NCBI GenBank assembly: GCA_035610835.1
Contig: CM069455.1
Location: 18,923,874-18,987,873, forward strand
DNA from: Ophiura sarsii
Lineage: Eukaryota > Echinodermata > Ophiuroidea > Amphilepidida > Ophiuridae
DNA length: 64,000 nt
Reading direction: 5' to 3'
This document shows, in pieces, positions 1 to 12,439 of the stretch. Position numbers and translations under genes: made by a program. Within the stretch, counting starts at the first letter, position 1. Each line of letters opens with the position of its first letter. Under the pieces are notes generated by a model that ran no database searches, was not told where the DNA came from, and was given only the letters and a program-made list of their open reading frames with translations.

Positions 1-1320
1 AAGAATTTAGGGACAAACAATCAAATTATTTGGATAAAGACACATTGACATGATGTTTTGAGGTACTAAAGCATGATGTCAAGTGATAAGGTCTATTTTT
101 ATGAGAGTTGATAACAGGAAGGCCTTGATTCGCTTTTTGGGGTAATTGAGGTTTTGGTACCAACAATGGAATGAGATTGCCTACCATTAAGATATTACCC
201 AAGTCCATGCTCTTCATCAACTAAGTTAGGGTTATTATCAGGGCTGAAATTACATCTAAAGCCATCGAGGCCATTGCCATGCGCTCTTGAGGTTGTGCCA
301 TGGTGCCCTAGACCATTGTTGACTTTGTACCCTGGTTATTATCTTGAATGGTAGCAAATCAAACCTTCTAAAATCTCAAATTCCCTCAGTAATAAGTGAT
401 TATCTGTTTAACAAACCAGCTTAACTAACTACATACTGCTGCTTCTCTTAATCTAACCCTGTATATTCTTCCACATTACTTCCCCCCTGATTTGTGTACA
501 ACATGTACCTCTACCATTCACACGCACACCTAAATATTTGCTTTGTATGGTGGGCGGTGAATGCGACAGGTGATTCAGCAAATGTACGGGGCCGCCGAGC
601 ATGATGGGAAGGGGGATTACAGGTTTGATAGCGACAGCTTTCGGCGGTGAGTGCGTGCGTGTGTTGTGTTCATTTCGATGGGGACGACGACAAGTTCGTC
701 TATCGCCAGTCAAGCATTTTGGCAAAAGAATGTATCTGTCATGGAGAATTTAAAAGTGCAACTTTTTTGTCCTAAAACTGCAACTTTTTGCCCTAAAACT
801 GCAACTTTTGTTCCCGTAAACTGCAACCTTTTTGCCCTATGCATGCTTTATCTATAATAGCTGGCCCCACAATTTGGTACACAAAAATCTTTCCAACAAA
901 AAGTTATATCCATTAAATACCTAAATAACCCCCCCCCCCAAAAAAAAAAAGAAAAAAAGGAAGAAGTCAATTTTCTACAAATGTCCCATGCTGTTGCATG
1001 TTGCTAATGTTGGATTCCCTCGAGTAGTCAACATCAAACGGTGTCCGACAATATAGTTTCACTATAGCACAAATAATAGGCACGTAATATTTATTTTATA
1101 CACATGCAATATTTATTGTATACACTGATACTAGGCATGAGATGGTACATATATGCTTGAAATTAGGCCTATCTTTCTAGAAAACCTTTTGGTGTAAAGC
1201 ATTTTCCAGATATTTCTGCCTTCATTAAACAACTTCTGTGACAGATATATTGTTTTGCTTCACATGTCACTCACTCTCACTCACGCACCACTTTAAGGCA
1301 AAACTTTTTTTATGATCACT
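1..1320. other. Intergenic, no gene seen
   Basis: Only short frames with no recognisable domain are present. A GC-richer patch at 540-700 (GGGGCCGCCGAGCATGATGG) has no coding signature. A C-run followed by an A-run lies at 931-950. Confidence 0.6.
755..836. repeat. ~21-bp tandem repeat, about 4 copies
   Basis: Units resemble CCTAAAACTGCAACTTTTTG. The later copies are degenerate. Confidence 0.85.
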
Positions 1321-1322
1321 AT

Positions 1323-1447
1323 ATAAAGGCCCGTTCATACTCCTGTCATGGGTTTCTCCCGACCTTGAAAGATATTGGTGATGGAGTTGGAAGCAATGTC
1401 ATTTTTATCAGCGGATGTCCAAAGATCGGAGTATGAACAACCCTTAA
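1323..1447. mobile_element. Short TIR element (MITE)
   Basis: The ends are imperfect inverted repeats: GGCCCGTTCATACTCC and GGAGTATGAACAACCC. The internal sequence AGCAATGTCATTTTTATCAG recurs in altered form near 58235-58255, suggesting a family. Confidence 0.6.
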
Positions 1448-1550
1448 AACAGACTTTGTTATCACCACTTCAGTCACTTCAAAATGTCATACAAATATCG
1501 ACTGCTCATGAGACATGGTTCAAAAATTATCACCAGTAGGCTTATTATGT

Positions 1551-1771
1551 CTACAGTCTGATCAGTTCCAAATTGGCCAAACCTCCTTCAAGCAGCGAAT
1601 GAATACAGGAGGACGGGGCACCCATGAAGGCAGCAAGCGCTCTCTGTGTATCATATGAGCGACGTGCATTTGGCCATAATCACTTGAATACGCTTGGATT
1701 ACTTATGCATGTGGAGAGATAAAAAAAACGTGAGTATTGCTCGCCAATTGGAACTGATTAATTTGTAGTAA
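1551..1771. mobile_element. MITE family A, copy 1
   Basis: The ends are inverted repeats containing GATCAGTTCCAAATTGG and CCAATTGGAACTGATTA. The interior shares CAGCGAATGAATAC and ACGCTTGGATTACT with the copy at 12220. Confidence 0.8.
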
Positions 1772-2060
1772 CAAAATTATACCAGAAAGTACTATTGACT
1801 GCTGATGATGTCATAATCCTTTGTGGTAGCAACTTAAATACTGGAATAATTAAATATCACATTGCTGGAATGCCTTGGCAGTGGAAAAATGCTGTGTTAT
1901 AATCTACCATGTGACAAATACAGAGCAGTCCATATTTGTTTTATATAATGCATGCAAATATATTTGTTTGAAAATATATCGGTTGTGATGAATCAAACCA
2001 AATTTGAATATGAAATGATGAAGCAATTGAACTTGCCAACCGTTGGAAATAGCCAGGCAA

Positions 2061-2278
2061 TACTGGAAAACAGAAATGTTTGTGAGTTTAAAATTTCACA
2101 AATCAGCAATACTGGCCTAATTCACGGCATGAACATTTCGCGAATGTAAACCTTGGAGTTATATTGTGTGCAATGCACTGCTACAAGGTAGATTGGAAAT
2201 ATTCATGGCATCACATTTTCGCAAGTAAGTGCTCCTCGCAAAATTTAAATACACGCGCACATTTCTGGTTTTACAGTA
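2061..2278. mobile_element. TIR element of the TACTGTAAAA type
   Basis: The ends are TACTGGAAAACAGAAATG and the complement of TACTGTAAAACCAGAAATG, about 218 bp apart. The terminal sequence resembles the TACTGTAAAAG family seen at 7760, 14047 and 26327. Confidence 0.65.
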
Positions 2279-2369
2279 TACAATTGGTGTCTTAACCCTA
2301 TGAATTTTGATCTTAGTGGAAAAAGTTATTGCATGCAGGGCTTGACCTTTCTCACAGCACTGGCCTGCA

Positions 2370-2435
2370 TTGAAGCATCTCTTTCACAGCATTGCATGCA
2401 TTTAAGCATCTCTTTCACAGCATAGCTTTAACAAT
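2370..2435. repeat. Two-copy ~32-bp tandem repeat
   Basis: GAAGCATCTCTTTCACAGCA and a diverged TTAAGCATCTCTTTCACAGC follow one another. Confidence 0.7.
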
Positions 2436-2730
2436 TCTTTCATTACATGCATGCTATAGAGGACATAATTTGCAACACCCATATATTTAATATGTGAAAA
2501 CTCAATTTATGGCAACAATTATAAAACATCCACAAGGAGCGTTTTGAAAATATACCAGGACACTTATTGATAAGTATTGGTTGTCATTGTAGTTTTATTT
2601 AACCCAAACCCTGCCAAATCCAACAGAATCCAACGAGCCAATCTCTATGTTCCACCCGGCGTGCAAGTTTTTCGAGGATAAAATGGACCCAGGCTATATA
2701 CGCGGCCGAGTATACTTGGCCAAGTAGCCT

Positions 2731-2898
2731 TGACACCCGTGGTGTAGTGGGGAATCGGTCGCCTCTGATGCTGGAGATCCATTGTTCAAATCCCAGGGGG
2801 GGGGGGCGGGGGGGGGGGGGGGGGGGGGGAGAGTGCGATGACTTTTAGGGTAACTTTTCTCGGCACATAAAAAAAGTGCCTGAATGGGTTAGGGTTAA
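2731..2898 (+). mobile_element. tRNA-derived SINE, copy 1, with internal poly-G
   Basis: GTGGTGTAGTGG resembles a pol III A box and TTGTTCAAATCCCA a B box, spaced as in tRNA. An interrupted run of roughly 35-40 G follows (2797-2829), and the element ends GGGTTAGGGTTAAG. The two other SINE copies share this terminus. There is no cloverleaf 3' half, so it is not a tRNA gene. Confidence 0.7.
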
Positions 2899-3621
2899 GC
2901 AAGTTTTTATTGCAGGGGGCAGGGCTGTGTCAAAAAGTTGCTATGCTAATTGTAACTACATTTTTAATGGACCATTATAAACTACAGTGTGATAGGGATG
3001 ATGAATGTTATAGGGCTTCCAGAATAGACAACCCTGATTGGCTGTACCTTCTATACGGCACATCAGTGAATCTATGAGTCCGTCCAAGGCTCAAGATATG
3101 CGGGCACTGGGCGATGCTGAAAAGAAACAACCGAGCGCTGATATTTTGTCCAAACCAGTGCCTGTTGACGATCGGGAAGCTTGCCCAAGACATCAAATTT
3201 CGATTTGACAATGCTGCCATGCTGGATTTTATAAAAAGTTATTTCCCGGTAGACTGAAAGTAGCTCCCAGTTCTCAATAAATCCCATGATCCAGGAGTTA
3301 CTTTTGAAAAAAAGTTGCTCCTGGCAAAAAAACCTGTTATCTTGAGCCTTGAGTCCGACCCTCTCCCCTAGCATACTCTGCTGGATTTGAATTGTTAAAT
3401 CTTCTGACGAAAGTTAGATTGTCTGACCTTTAATATATTTATTCTGTTTTAACATTTGATGTGCGTCAGCCTCTCTTAAAAAGATTAACACACCCTCATT
3501 GTTTATCCACCCACAGAACTAACATAACAATAATACCCCTTTTTCATAACACATGTCACTGACTGACAAACTACGCCTATTTCATTTCTCTAGCGTGAAA
3601 TAAAATGCCATTTTGCTGACT

Positions 3622-3890
3622 AACTAACTATAATTTGATCAGCTCCAAATTGACGAACCTCCTTTACTGCAGCTAAGTTATACAGAAGGGTGTAGGCACA
3701 CATGAACGCAACAAACGCACATGAACGCAACAAACGCACGTGAACGCAACAAACGCACATGAACGCACCAAACGCACATGAACGCAACAACACACTGTGC
3801 ATCAATACTCGACAAATGCGCGTGGTCAAAATTGAGTGCGGAAAGGTAAACATTTGGAACTGATTGAACTATAACTAACTATTAACTAAC
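3622..3890. mobile_element. MITE family A, copy 2, with 12-18-bp internal repeats
   Basis: The inverted ends are TAACTATAATTTGATCAGC and TGGAACTGATTGAACTATAA. The centre has about six tandem AACGCACATG/AACGCAAC units (3703-3790). Confidence 0.8.
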
Positions 3891-4049
3891 TGACCCTAAT
3901 TTTTCCTATTGCACTAATGCACATTGTTTCTATCAGAGAAGAATTTGATGTATTGTTTGTTTCATGTATCAGGATAGTTCCTTTTGTATGTGCCTTGCAT
4001 CACATTTTGTGATATGGTATACATTTTGATATGTTGCCTTTTGTTAAAT

Positions 4050-4368
4050 AAGGCCCCCAAAAAATGTTTGGTTGCCCTCCAGAGAGAATAAATCTGGGTC
4101 GGTCGGTAGGTAGGGTTTTTTTCTTCTTTTTCTTTTTGTTTCCCTATACCGGGCTTCAACAAAAAGTGCAATATTTTTGACTTACATTTGATAAATTGGA
4201 TTTCAAAACATTTCATAGAATTTATTTCTACATCTTTGGGACAAAACATGTCCAAAATTATAAAATTTTCGGAGTTGAAAAATATTTAAAACAAACATAC
4301 AATGTGACCTTTTTTCATGTTTTTCGGTCGATCGCGGAGGGCAACCAAACATTTTTTTGTTGCCTAAG
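4050..4368. mobile_element. TIR element with TGTTTGGTTGCCCTCC ends
   Basis: AAAAAATGTTTGGTTGCCCTCC-type ends at 4058-4080 are repeated in inverse orientation at 4336-4362. The internal GGTCGGTCGGTAGG is shared with the elements at 31265 and 27935. Confidence 0.85.
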
Positions 4369-5349
4369 TATAACATGAGTGGCACACATACTTTACGTTT
4401 CTTATCTTTGTTGGCACGCATGCATAATATTGTAAGTCTTAACCTCAAGTATGTGTGCAGTGAGGATATTTTCTTTGCGCAATAAACCAGATTTGTGTAA
4501 ATATTTTGTCCGTGGTTGACAATCAAGTATTATGTACGATTATTTGCCGATTTTTGGTCGTAAGGAGTACTAACTGGATAAGTTAATTGGACCAAACCAG
4601 TTCAGGATGTGACAGTAACATGCAAACAAATGTATCAAATACTTGTAGTGTGCGGTTTGTTGATTTGCCTCAAATGTTTGTGTGCTTCAACAACAACCTA
4701 CCATGATAGGATTAGCCCAACTGGTTATTTGAGGTATGTGTGTGGCAGTGACAGGGGAAAGGTAACTTCACACTAACTAAACTGTTTATGTCACAATTTT
4801 TATCTTATTTTAACATTACAGTCACCGCAGCAGCCCCCGTATTCATTCTACAAGCAGGCCTTCTAATCTACGGTGATGTTACAACCTCTTTAGATTGGCA
4901 ATGGTTATGGAATGGTAGAGAGAAGCTGCACTCGCACTGTTTGCTATAAAATCTTAGGAAGAGAATGTCGCATTAAGATGGAATCAGCAGGAACACTCGC
5001 TTAGCAATAATGAGAGGGGGAGGGAAGTGTATCAGCTCACAGTGCCCAGGGTGTTGCCAAACATGCGTTCAATTAGCCCAAAAGTAATAGTAAAATTGGC
5101 TCTTAAACTCCTCTAAATGTTATTTTGATGAGGATTGGGCCACTCGATTGTAAGTGATTGTGATTACCAATGTTGCTACTGTTAATGCACAATTGGCTAT
5201 TATTATCACTTTAGCAGGTAAAATAGGATCATGTACGAAAGGGATTTGTGTGTATAGGTCAAGTCATTGACAGTCAAATTTAGGCCATCATGAACATAGC
5301 TTTCATGAGTGAATTTGGAGAATTTTTTATCGTGTGAACTGTCAACACA

Positions 5350-5690
5350 GTCACTAAAAACTCCTCTGATTGGCTACAAGGCAATTGAACCAATCAGAGA
5401 ATTGGTGAGAATGGTGAATGAGTTGAAGTGACAGAAGCTTGTATAGTGATCATGTGATTTTATATGTAGCCTTCAATCACTTGAGCCAATAAACCTCCTC
5501 TGATTGGCTACAAGAAGGATCATATTGTTCATTGAACCAATCAGAGAATTGGTAAGAATGATGAATGGATTGAAGTGATAGAAGCTCTATTATTGTGATT
5601 GGTTGGTTAGTCAAATGGTTTTTAATATAACCTTTAACCTTGGATGGTTAGTCAAATGGTTTTTAATATAACCTTTAACCTCAGGCACAC
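5350..5690. repeat. Duplicated CCAAT-rich segments
   Basis: 5350-5456 and 5492-5594 are diverged direct copies, each with an inverted CTCCTCTGATTGGCTACAAG / AACCAATCAGAGAATTGGT pair. A perfect tandem of GGTTAGTCAAATGGTTTTTA follows at 5607 and 5648. Confidence 0.85.
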
Positions 5691-6753
5691 ACAAGTTCCA
5701 CCATTTTTTCAACCCCCTTTTTGAAAGTTCACTCGTGAATACACCTACTGTTACCTTTTTAAAAACATTCCCGACTTTTACCAGCTCTGTATTATAAACA
5801 GTTGTAGATATACTAGATTATACCACATGCACCTTTATTTTAGGATAGTTCTTTGTAGGGAATATATATAGTGCTTGGAAACATGCATAGTTGGCATGGA
5901 CATTGCAATGCAAACACCATGTTTCAGCTTTGGTTGAAAACAGTATAGTTCATTATGCAGTCTTGATTTGAAAGACACTATAGGATGTTCAAACTACTAG
6001 GATGGTGATATGAAGTGTTCAAGCACTGTACAAAAGACATGTATCAACTATGGTTGAACACACTATACTAGTAGTGTTACTATACAGCTATGTGTCACAT
6101 TATAAGGGTATATGGAATCCACATTATGTCTATTTTCCAGAACGCTCATCCATTTGCCATAAGGTTGAATTGTATGTTATCAATATTAACTACTCGTTAT
6201 AGTACATTTCTGATCAAAATGGGTTGATATGTTATATTTTATACCCTTAATATGTATATTAAAAAAAATCGAGTGAAAAAACCAAATAATTAGAAGTCAC
6301 TATATCCTTTAACTGCTGTGTTTATAAACAGCCGATACTTTCTGAAATTATTATCACGGATGCACCACTTTTATTACAATAGTTCATTCAAAAACATGTT
6401 GAAACATGACCTTTAAATATCGCACTGTAAAAGGTCATCCTGTTTCATCTTGTATTAAACATGTCATTTTTGCATGATCTTTTCCAAACCTCGAGTCGAA
6501 ACTAGTTTTAATTTTTTATAAAGACTTTAAAAAAAAAATCAACGAAATCAGGGACTTATTATTGTATAAATGTATCTATCTAATCCTCGTTTTTATATAG
6601 TTTAATCTCTTTGTGGAGGGATATCGGTGCATATTTAATATTCTCTCAGCTTTTGATACCGTCAAATATTTTTCCAATTTTCTATAGCGATGAGTAACTG
6701 GTGCAGCAATGAAATTGAAAGGATTGACAATTTGTTGTAATTCTGTCACTTTA

Positions 6754-7316
6754 AAACCCCTAAGGCGACTAAAAAAACCCAACTGTTGTACGGGCCCGAC
6801 TGACACATTTTCCTCCTCGAATTATGAGATTTTTTTAAAAATACACATTTAATTTTGTTTACATACATTTTTGGGAATTTTGGAAATGGTGATGAACTGT
6901 CAACAAATGTTACCACTAATTATGAGATTTTTTAAAAAATACACATTTTTTTATTTTACATACATTTTTGGGAATTTTGGAAATGGTGATGAACTGTCAA
7001 CAAATGCTACCACTAATTATGAGATTTTTTTAAAAATACACATTTAATTTTGTTTACATACATTTTTGGGAATTTTGGAAATGGTGATGAACTGTCAACA
7101 AATGTTACCACTAATTATGAGATTTTTTTTAAAAATACACATTTTTTTTTTTTACATACATTTTTGGGAATTTTGGAAATGGTGATGAACTGTCAACAAA
7201 TGTTACCACTTTTACCAATGATAAAAAACCTAAACCAGACCCACCAGCCCCAGCTACCAGTGAGAGGGGTCCTTTCGCCCGTACAACATTGTGTTTTTTT
7301 AGTTGCCTTAACCTCA
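6754..7316. mobile_element. Foldback element containing a four-unit ~97-bp tandem array
   Basis: The left end CCTAAGGCGACTAAAAAAAC ... TGTTGTACGGGC is inverted at the right as GCCCGTACAACATTGTG ... TTAGTTGCCTTAACC. Between the arms, 6818-7210 is four near-identical units, each with AATGGTGATGAACTGTCAAC. Confidence 0.88.
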
Positions 7317-7528
7317 ATTTGACTAGTAGCTAGTTACTTTCTATACATTAATTTATACATAATTGTGGTTAAGGGGGTATTTTGATTATACAATACAAAA
7401 GGGTGTTATGATATCACTTGGTACTGTGATAAGATGGTTTTAGAAAACTTACTGGGTTTCTGGTTGTTTTATTTTATAAATGGACACAAAATGCTGTTTT
7501 AACTGATTTAAAATACAGGATATAATAA

Positions 7529-7670
7529 CTATAGTTGGATTTATAATTGAACGAACACATTGAAACAGCTTATTGCATACATTATGTGAAGCACGCACAA
7601 CCATGAGCGTGATAATTTTGGGCGCGATCATCTACTGCGTGCGTGTTCATTCAATTATTAAATAGACTAT
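7529..7670. mobile_element. MITE family B, copy 1
   Basis: The inverted ends are TTATAATTGAACGAACACA and TGTTCATTCAATTATTAAAT. The interior (GAAGCACGCACAACCAT, GGGCGCGATCATCT) is shared with the copy at 47638. Confidence 0.85.
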
Positions 7671-7759
7671 TGGCAAGACTATTTATGTGTGTGCACATCA
7701 GTACTGGGTTATGTATATAAAAAGACACTCAAAATACTGATTTTTCTCATAATGTATAC

Positions 7760-7971
7760 TACTGTAAAAGCTGAAATTTTCGCGGTGATTTTATTTTTGC
7801 GCTTTTCGTGGAAAATATTTTTCCGCAAAAATTATAACACGCGAAAATAATGTTTTCAACATTCATGCAATGCATCCAGAAGGTCGCCCGCGAAAAAAAC
7901 AATTCACGAATTGTCCATGATATCAAAATACCCGAAAATATCTTTACGCGAAAATATTGGCTTTTACAGTA
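7760..7971. mobile_element. MITE of the TACTGTAAAAG family
   Basis: TACTGTAAAAGCTGAAATTT is paired with AAAATATTGGCTTTTACAGTA. The interior is rich in TTTTCGCG and CGCGAAAA. The TA ends fit a Tc1/mariner-like TA target. Confidence 0.85.
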
Positions 7972-8162
7972 CTTATCCACTTGATATAGTGAGTGTAGTA
8001 CACCATGCACAAGGTGTCACAAACATTTGCTGGTATTGCATGAATAAAGGATGTGTCACAACTTGTTATAATGAGTATTTTTAGGACACCCTGTATAAAT
8101 TTGGATATAGAGTGAGAAAGAAGTCATCATTACAGCCACCTTGTATGTATACACACCAATGG

Positions 8163-8524
8163 TACAGTATGTCCCAAACAAAGTGGGATTTTCACTTCTG
8201 ACAGGGATGTCAGTACATATATTTGACCGATCACAATGCTAAATCCTGCACATTGACTCATGAGAGAGATGCATACATGTAGTTGAATGAAGAGGTTAGG
8301 GCAATGCAAGTGCGTATAAAGGAAGGCCACAATGACAATTTGATTGACTTACGAAAGAAAATGCACTATAATAGGTGTGTCTTGGATTATGCTCATTATC
8401 AAGTGGATCAGATATTCATAAAATTCACTCAATCCAGGTTATTTTCAAGCTGTTACTAGTTTTCATAGTGTACAGCGATAGAATATACAATGAGTTGATC
8501 CCAAAATGTGTTTTGGGACACCCT
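8163..8524. mobile_element. Degenerate TIR element, GTCCCAAA ends
   Basis: TACAGTATGTCCCAAACAAA at the left is imperfectly inverted as TGTTTTGGGACACCCT at the right. Isolated GGACACCCTG termini at 8093, 8580 and 8653 indicate further fragments of the same family. Confidence 0.55.
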
Positions 8525-8579
8525 CATTATTTTTCCCAATGTATTATAGGGTTCATCAATCACATCATGATGTCTTTCG

Positions 8580-8726
8580 GGACACCCTGGTCATTTTTCA
8601 GATAGTGTACAGCTATATCGCTCGTTATTACCAAATGTACACTACATAAAAAGGACACCCTGGTCATTTTTCAGATAGTGTAAAGCTATATCTCTCGTTA
8701 TTACCAAATGTACACTACATAAAAAT
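8580..8726. repeat. 73-bp tandem duplication
   Basis: GGACACCCTGGTCATTTTTC ... CAAATGTACACTACATAAAA occurs twice in direct succession with two or three differences. Confidence 0.92.
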
Positions 8727-9033
8727 ATTGTACAGATTTTTAGATTTTTTTGTAAAATGATATATTGTACATTATTATACTTTTGTGATTCCGAAATACG
8801 AACAAATATGTATGATACCCTCATCAAACCTGGTTGTAAGTCTGGTATTCCAGAATGTAATATAGGAAAACGACGAGAAATTGGAACAAAACATATGTTA
8901 ATCTTGATGATGAAATCTTCCTTGTATGTAGTGGCGGGTTGTAAATTGCCGAGAGATTTATTTTTGTAATAGAACTGTAGGGTTTGTTGTATCTTTAATT
9001 CTTGATGACATTTGTATTAAAAGGATATTTTCA

Positions 9034-9392
9034 TAGGGTGGCCCAAAAGTGTGATTATACTTACTGTATTGAAACTTTGAATCGGCAGCAAAGTTGACAT
9101 TAAACATATTTGGAAAGAAAACAATTGCAACTTATATGTTTTACCAAAGTTTTTGAAAGAAAGTTTTCTGAACTGTAAAATAGCATTAACATGGTTTTGT
9201 GTTATATTACCAGTATGTGTTATTTTATGCTTCAGAGGTGCTTTAGAGAAAGTAACATTTGTTATGGACCCCAAAATCGACAAATATTTACTATTCAAAT
9301 AATGTTTAAATTTCTTTTACTTTGTGAATTATCTTTTCGGAAATATCAAGTTTATTTTTTAAAGTGATCAACACTTTTTGGACCACCCTGTA
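9034..9392. mobile_element. mariner-like MITE, TAGGGTGG ends
   Basis: TAGGGTGGCCCAAAAGTGT at the left is inverted as ACACTTTTTGGACCACCCTGTA at 9371-9392 (trimmed match). TA dinucleotides bound the element. The interior is AT-rich without coding capacity. Confidence 0.8.
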
Positions 9393-10389
9393 TCTTTAAT
9401 CATCTAGGGGAGGATTTTGCGGAGATAATACCCTTAAAGCAAGCATCATTGTGCATCTTTGCCCCCCATCCTCAAGATATTATGTGGCTTGAGACATCAA
9501 TCTTGATAAAGTGTGGTGTCACAAATTAGCAAGTTGTATAAACTGAAGAGTCCAAGGCCTATCTAAACTGTACATTATGTCTTATACTGCTCACATCTGT
9601 AGTTTCTACAATGTTGTATCAGCTTTGTCTATCAGAGAACAATTATCTACTTTCACCTATAATTTTATTTTCAAAGTGGCGAATCTGCCAATTCTAGTTC
9701 AGGGGAGTGTTAAACTATGCAATGAGTGTTGACTTGAATTTCTAAGAAAGAAAGAGGAATGATCTTTGAGACTATATAATTTCAGAACAATTGAATAAAG
9801 TTGATAGGATGGTTGGGTAAAGTCGCACTTTGATGGATGCTGAATGTAGTGATAATTGGATTTCAACTTTTGAATGCCTTTGTGCACCCTGACGGTTTAT
9901 TCCCATCAACAACAATGTGTCATATTCAACATTAAGAAAAATTTACATTGATTGAAAACATTACGGTCTAACATCCGCGAGAATCAAATGTAGTAAAACG
10001 GTACAATTGAACATGATGATGAGATCTGGGCAGGTGGTTGAGCAGTGTATTACAATGCTCACAATACAGAGATGTGATCATTTTTGCCCACCCCTAAAAA
10101 CTAACCATATACCTCTTTGCACCTGTTTTAAATAGAATTATTTTACCCATAAGTCTTTGCATGATTACCCACAATGCCACTGCCAACTGTCGGATGATAG
10201 TAGTAGGTAAAGCAATGATGTAGAGCCTAGTTGGTTCGCTCGTTCTGTAGATACAATCTATATTTTTATTAAGAAAAATCACAGGGGAGGGGGGGGGGGG
10301 GGTGTGTTGGAGTTAGATGTTTGGCGTGCCTCCACAAAATGATTGTTTGTAAAGAGAGTTTATAGCCACACAATCTATGGGTAAAAATG
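9393..10389. other. Intergenic, no gene seen
   Basis: There is no domain-bearing frame and no clear repeat, only a G-run at 10285-10302. Confidence 0.5.
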
Positions 10390-10625
10390 TACACTGAGCC
10401 AAAAAAAGAACTTATAAGATTTGAACAGATCACCATAGGGTCAATGTGCATTTCTCTTGTGTCATTGAAGCAAACAATTGGTTATTGACTGCCATTTGAA
10501 GCAATACATTGCAGTAATATTGTATCCAAATTTGGTACATTTTCATGCACAGAATTTTATTTGGTGATCTTTTAAAAAAAATTATAAGTTTCTTTTTTTA
10601 TAAGTTTCTTTTTTGGCTCAGTGTA
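10390..10625. mobile_element. MITE with TACACTGAGCC ends
   Basis: TACACTGAGCCAAAAAAAGA is inverted as TCTTTTTTGGCTCAGTGTA, 236 bp in all. Confidence 0.88.
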
Positions 10626-10817
10626 TTTGGCTTACTCATAACTTGTTTGATTAAGAACTTTCCTGTTCTCAATTGACATATTAAAACTATGTGACCAGCT
10701 CCAAAAAGACCCATGGATGATGTCTTTCAGGACAGTTTTATGCATACGGACCACTTCAGTATACACAAATAAGCAACATCAAATATAATACATCCTTTTA
10801 AAGCTTGAAATAACAGG

Positions 10818-11035
10818 TAGGGTAAAGTCACCTATTTTCGGTCAGCGCCTATTTTCGGTCACTGGTCAAAATTGTGTAATTGCATCGGTCCTGGCCATTT
10901 TAAAAGCAATACCGGGCATCAACTATGCGGAGGTTTTTTAGTCGTCAGATTATAACAACGAAGTCATTTTTATTTCACGATTTGGGCCAAGTGACCGAAA
11001 ATAAGCGCTGACCGAAAATAGGCGACTTTACCCTA
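10818..11035. mobile_element. MITE with TAGGGTAAAGTC ends
   Basis: TAGGGTAAAGTCACCTATTT is inverted as AAATAGGCGACTTTACCCTA. The arms extend about 45 bp with two CTATTTTCGGTCA blocks each. Length is 218 bp. Confidence 0.9.
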
Positions 11036-11687
11036 CTCAAATCTGGAATAAAATTCAAAATAATTTCTCCTGGTTTTATTGGAGCTGGTCTCATTTGTTA
11101 TGTACTAAGTTGCATCGTATCATGTGGATTGAGTTGGTGGGTGCTAATTGTGTCTCTGGACTCTTATTTTTAGAGTCATATTTTTCCACTTTTAATAGAA
11201 AACAGAATTTGTTTCATAGATTTCTCAAACATTTGGTGTCATTATTTTATTAGTTGTTTTATATTATTGGCTTTTATGCTTGAATCATTTTAATATAACT
11301 ATAGCAAGGATGCATTTTTGATCGAAAATCTGGAGAAAAAACAACTTACTGCAAAAAATAGGATTCAGAAAATGGAAAAATGTGAGTTTAATCATAACAA
11401 ATTGTTGTAGTGAAGAGAAAAAGAAGTACATATGATGACATATTGTATTGATTTTGTTGGGTTGTTTCCGATTAATGATTTGGAAATTTAAAGGTATTGT
11501 TATCCACGCCAGTTTGTCAGAATATTGTACTTTGTGTTATCCCTTATTGTTGGTGGAATTGATGAATGAAAGTTTCAGATAATTTTAAAATCCTGATAAC
11601 GGTACATATTGGATGTTTTCATACCATTTTACAAGATTTTTCAAGATGTTTTTGCATAATTGGTACCGACCTTTGACTTGTATAACA

Positions 11688-11757
11688 GGGGTAGGGTGAA
11701 TATAAATGGAAGATACGATTCTGGGGGTAGGGTGAATGTAATTGGAAGATACGATTC
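11688..11757. repeat. Two-copy ~34-bp tandem repeat
   Basis: GGGGTAGGGTGAATATAAAT and GGGGTAGGGTGAATGTAATT are each followed by GGAAGATACGATTCT. Confidence 0.85.
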
Positions 11758-11795
11758 TTGATTCCAAAATAGATCTTTTCTGTACATTATAATAT

Positions 11796-12126
11796 AAGGC
11801 TATATTAAAAAAATCTTTTGTCTCAAAGCTCTTCAGTTTTTCAAAACCTAATGCGGAATACGATTTTTTAAAAGTTTTTTAATTTTTTTTAAAATAAATA
11901 TAAAAAAATGGAAATCCTAGTAAAAGTGAACTTTTGTATTTAAAATGATGTGATCAATGAAAATCTGAAAAATCTGTGACATTTTTGGATTTTTAATTTT
12001 TTTTATTTTTTAATATATATATACGGTATATATATTTTTTTCTCATAATTTTTTCTTCTAACGCGCACCAATTAACTAACGCGCGCGGGAGCTTTGAGAC
12101 AAATGATTTTTTTAATATAGCCTAAG
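11796..12126. mobile_element. MITE with long TIRs (TAGGCTATATTAAAAAAATC type)
   Basis: AGGCTATATTAAAAAAATCT and TTGTCTCAAAGCTC at the left are mirrored at 12089-12126 (GAGCTTTGAGACAAATGATT). The interior is very AT-rich. Confidence 0.88.
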
Positions 12127-12219
12127 GCAGAGGACAAATGATACTTCACACAAATCCTGTGATTGATTGGCCTTAGGGCACTGATAGTCTTTCATCTGAT
12201 TTTGAACATGTCAAATTAC

Positions 12220-12431
12220 CTCTATAGTTAGGTCAGTCCCAATTTGGCAAACCTGCTTACAGCAGCGAATTAATACGGATGAGCGTAGGCGCCCAAAATG
12301 CTAGCTTAATGCAACGGAGCGCACTACAAAACGTATGCCAGATTAGCACGCATACGCTTGGATTACTGTTACACGCTGAGAGATTAAATATGCATAACTC
12401 TCGCCAATTTGGGATTGATTGAACTATAGAG
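12220..12431. mobile_element. MITE family A, copy 3
   Basis: CTCTATAGTTAGGTCAGTCC is paired with GATTGATTGAACTATAGAG. The interior shares CGCATACGCTTGGATTACTG with the copy at 1551. Confidence 0.85.
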
Positions 12432-12439
12432 GATATGCT

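Noticed and set aside
2731..2795. tRNA gene
   Set aside because: A- and B-box-like blocks are present but no acceptor or T-arm pairing; the same unit recurs as a SINE at 18832 and 62715.
3620..3853. Repetitive minus-strand frame at 3620-3853
   Set aside because: It is produced by the AACGCACATG-type internal repeats of a MITE; there is no gene context.
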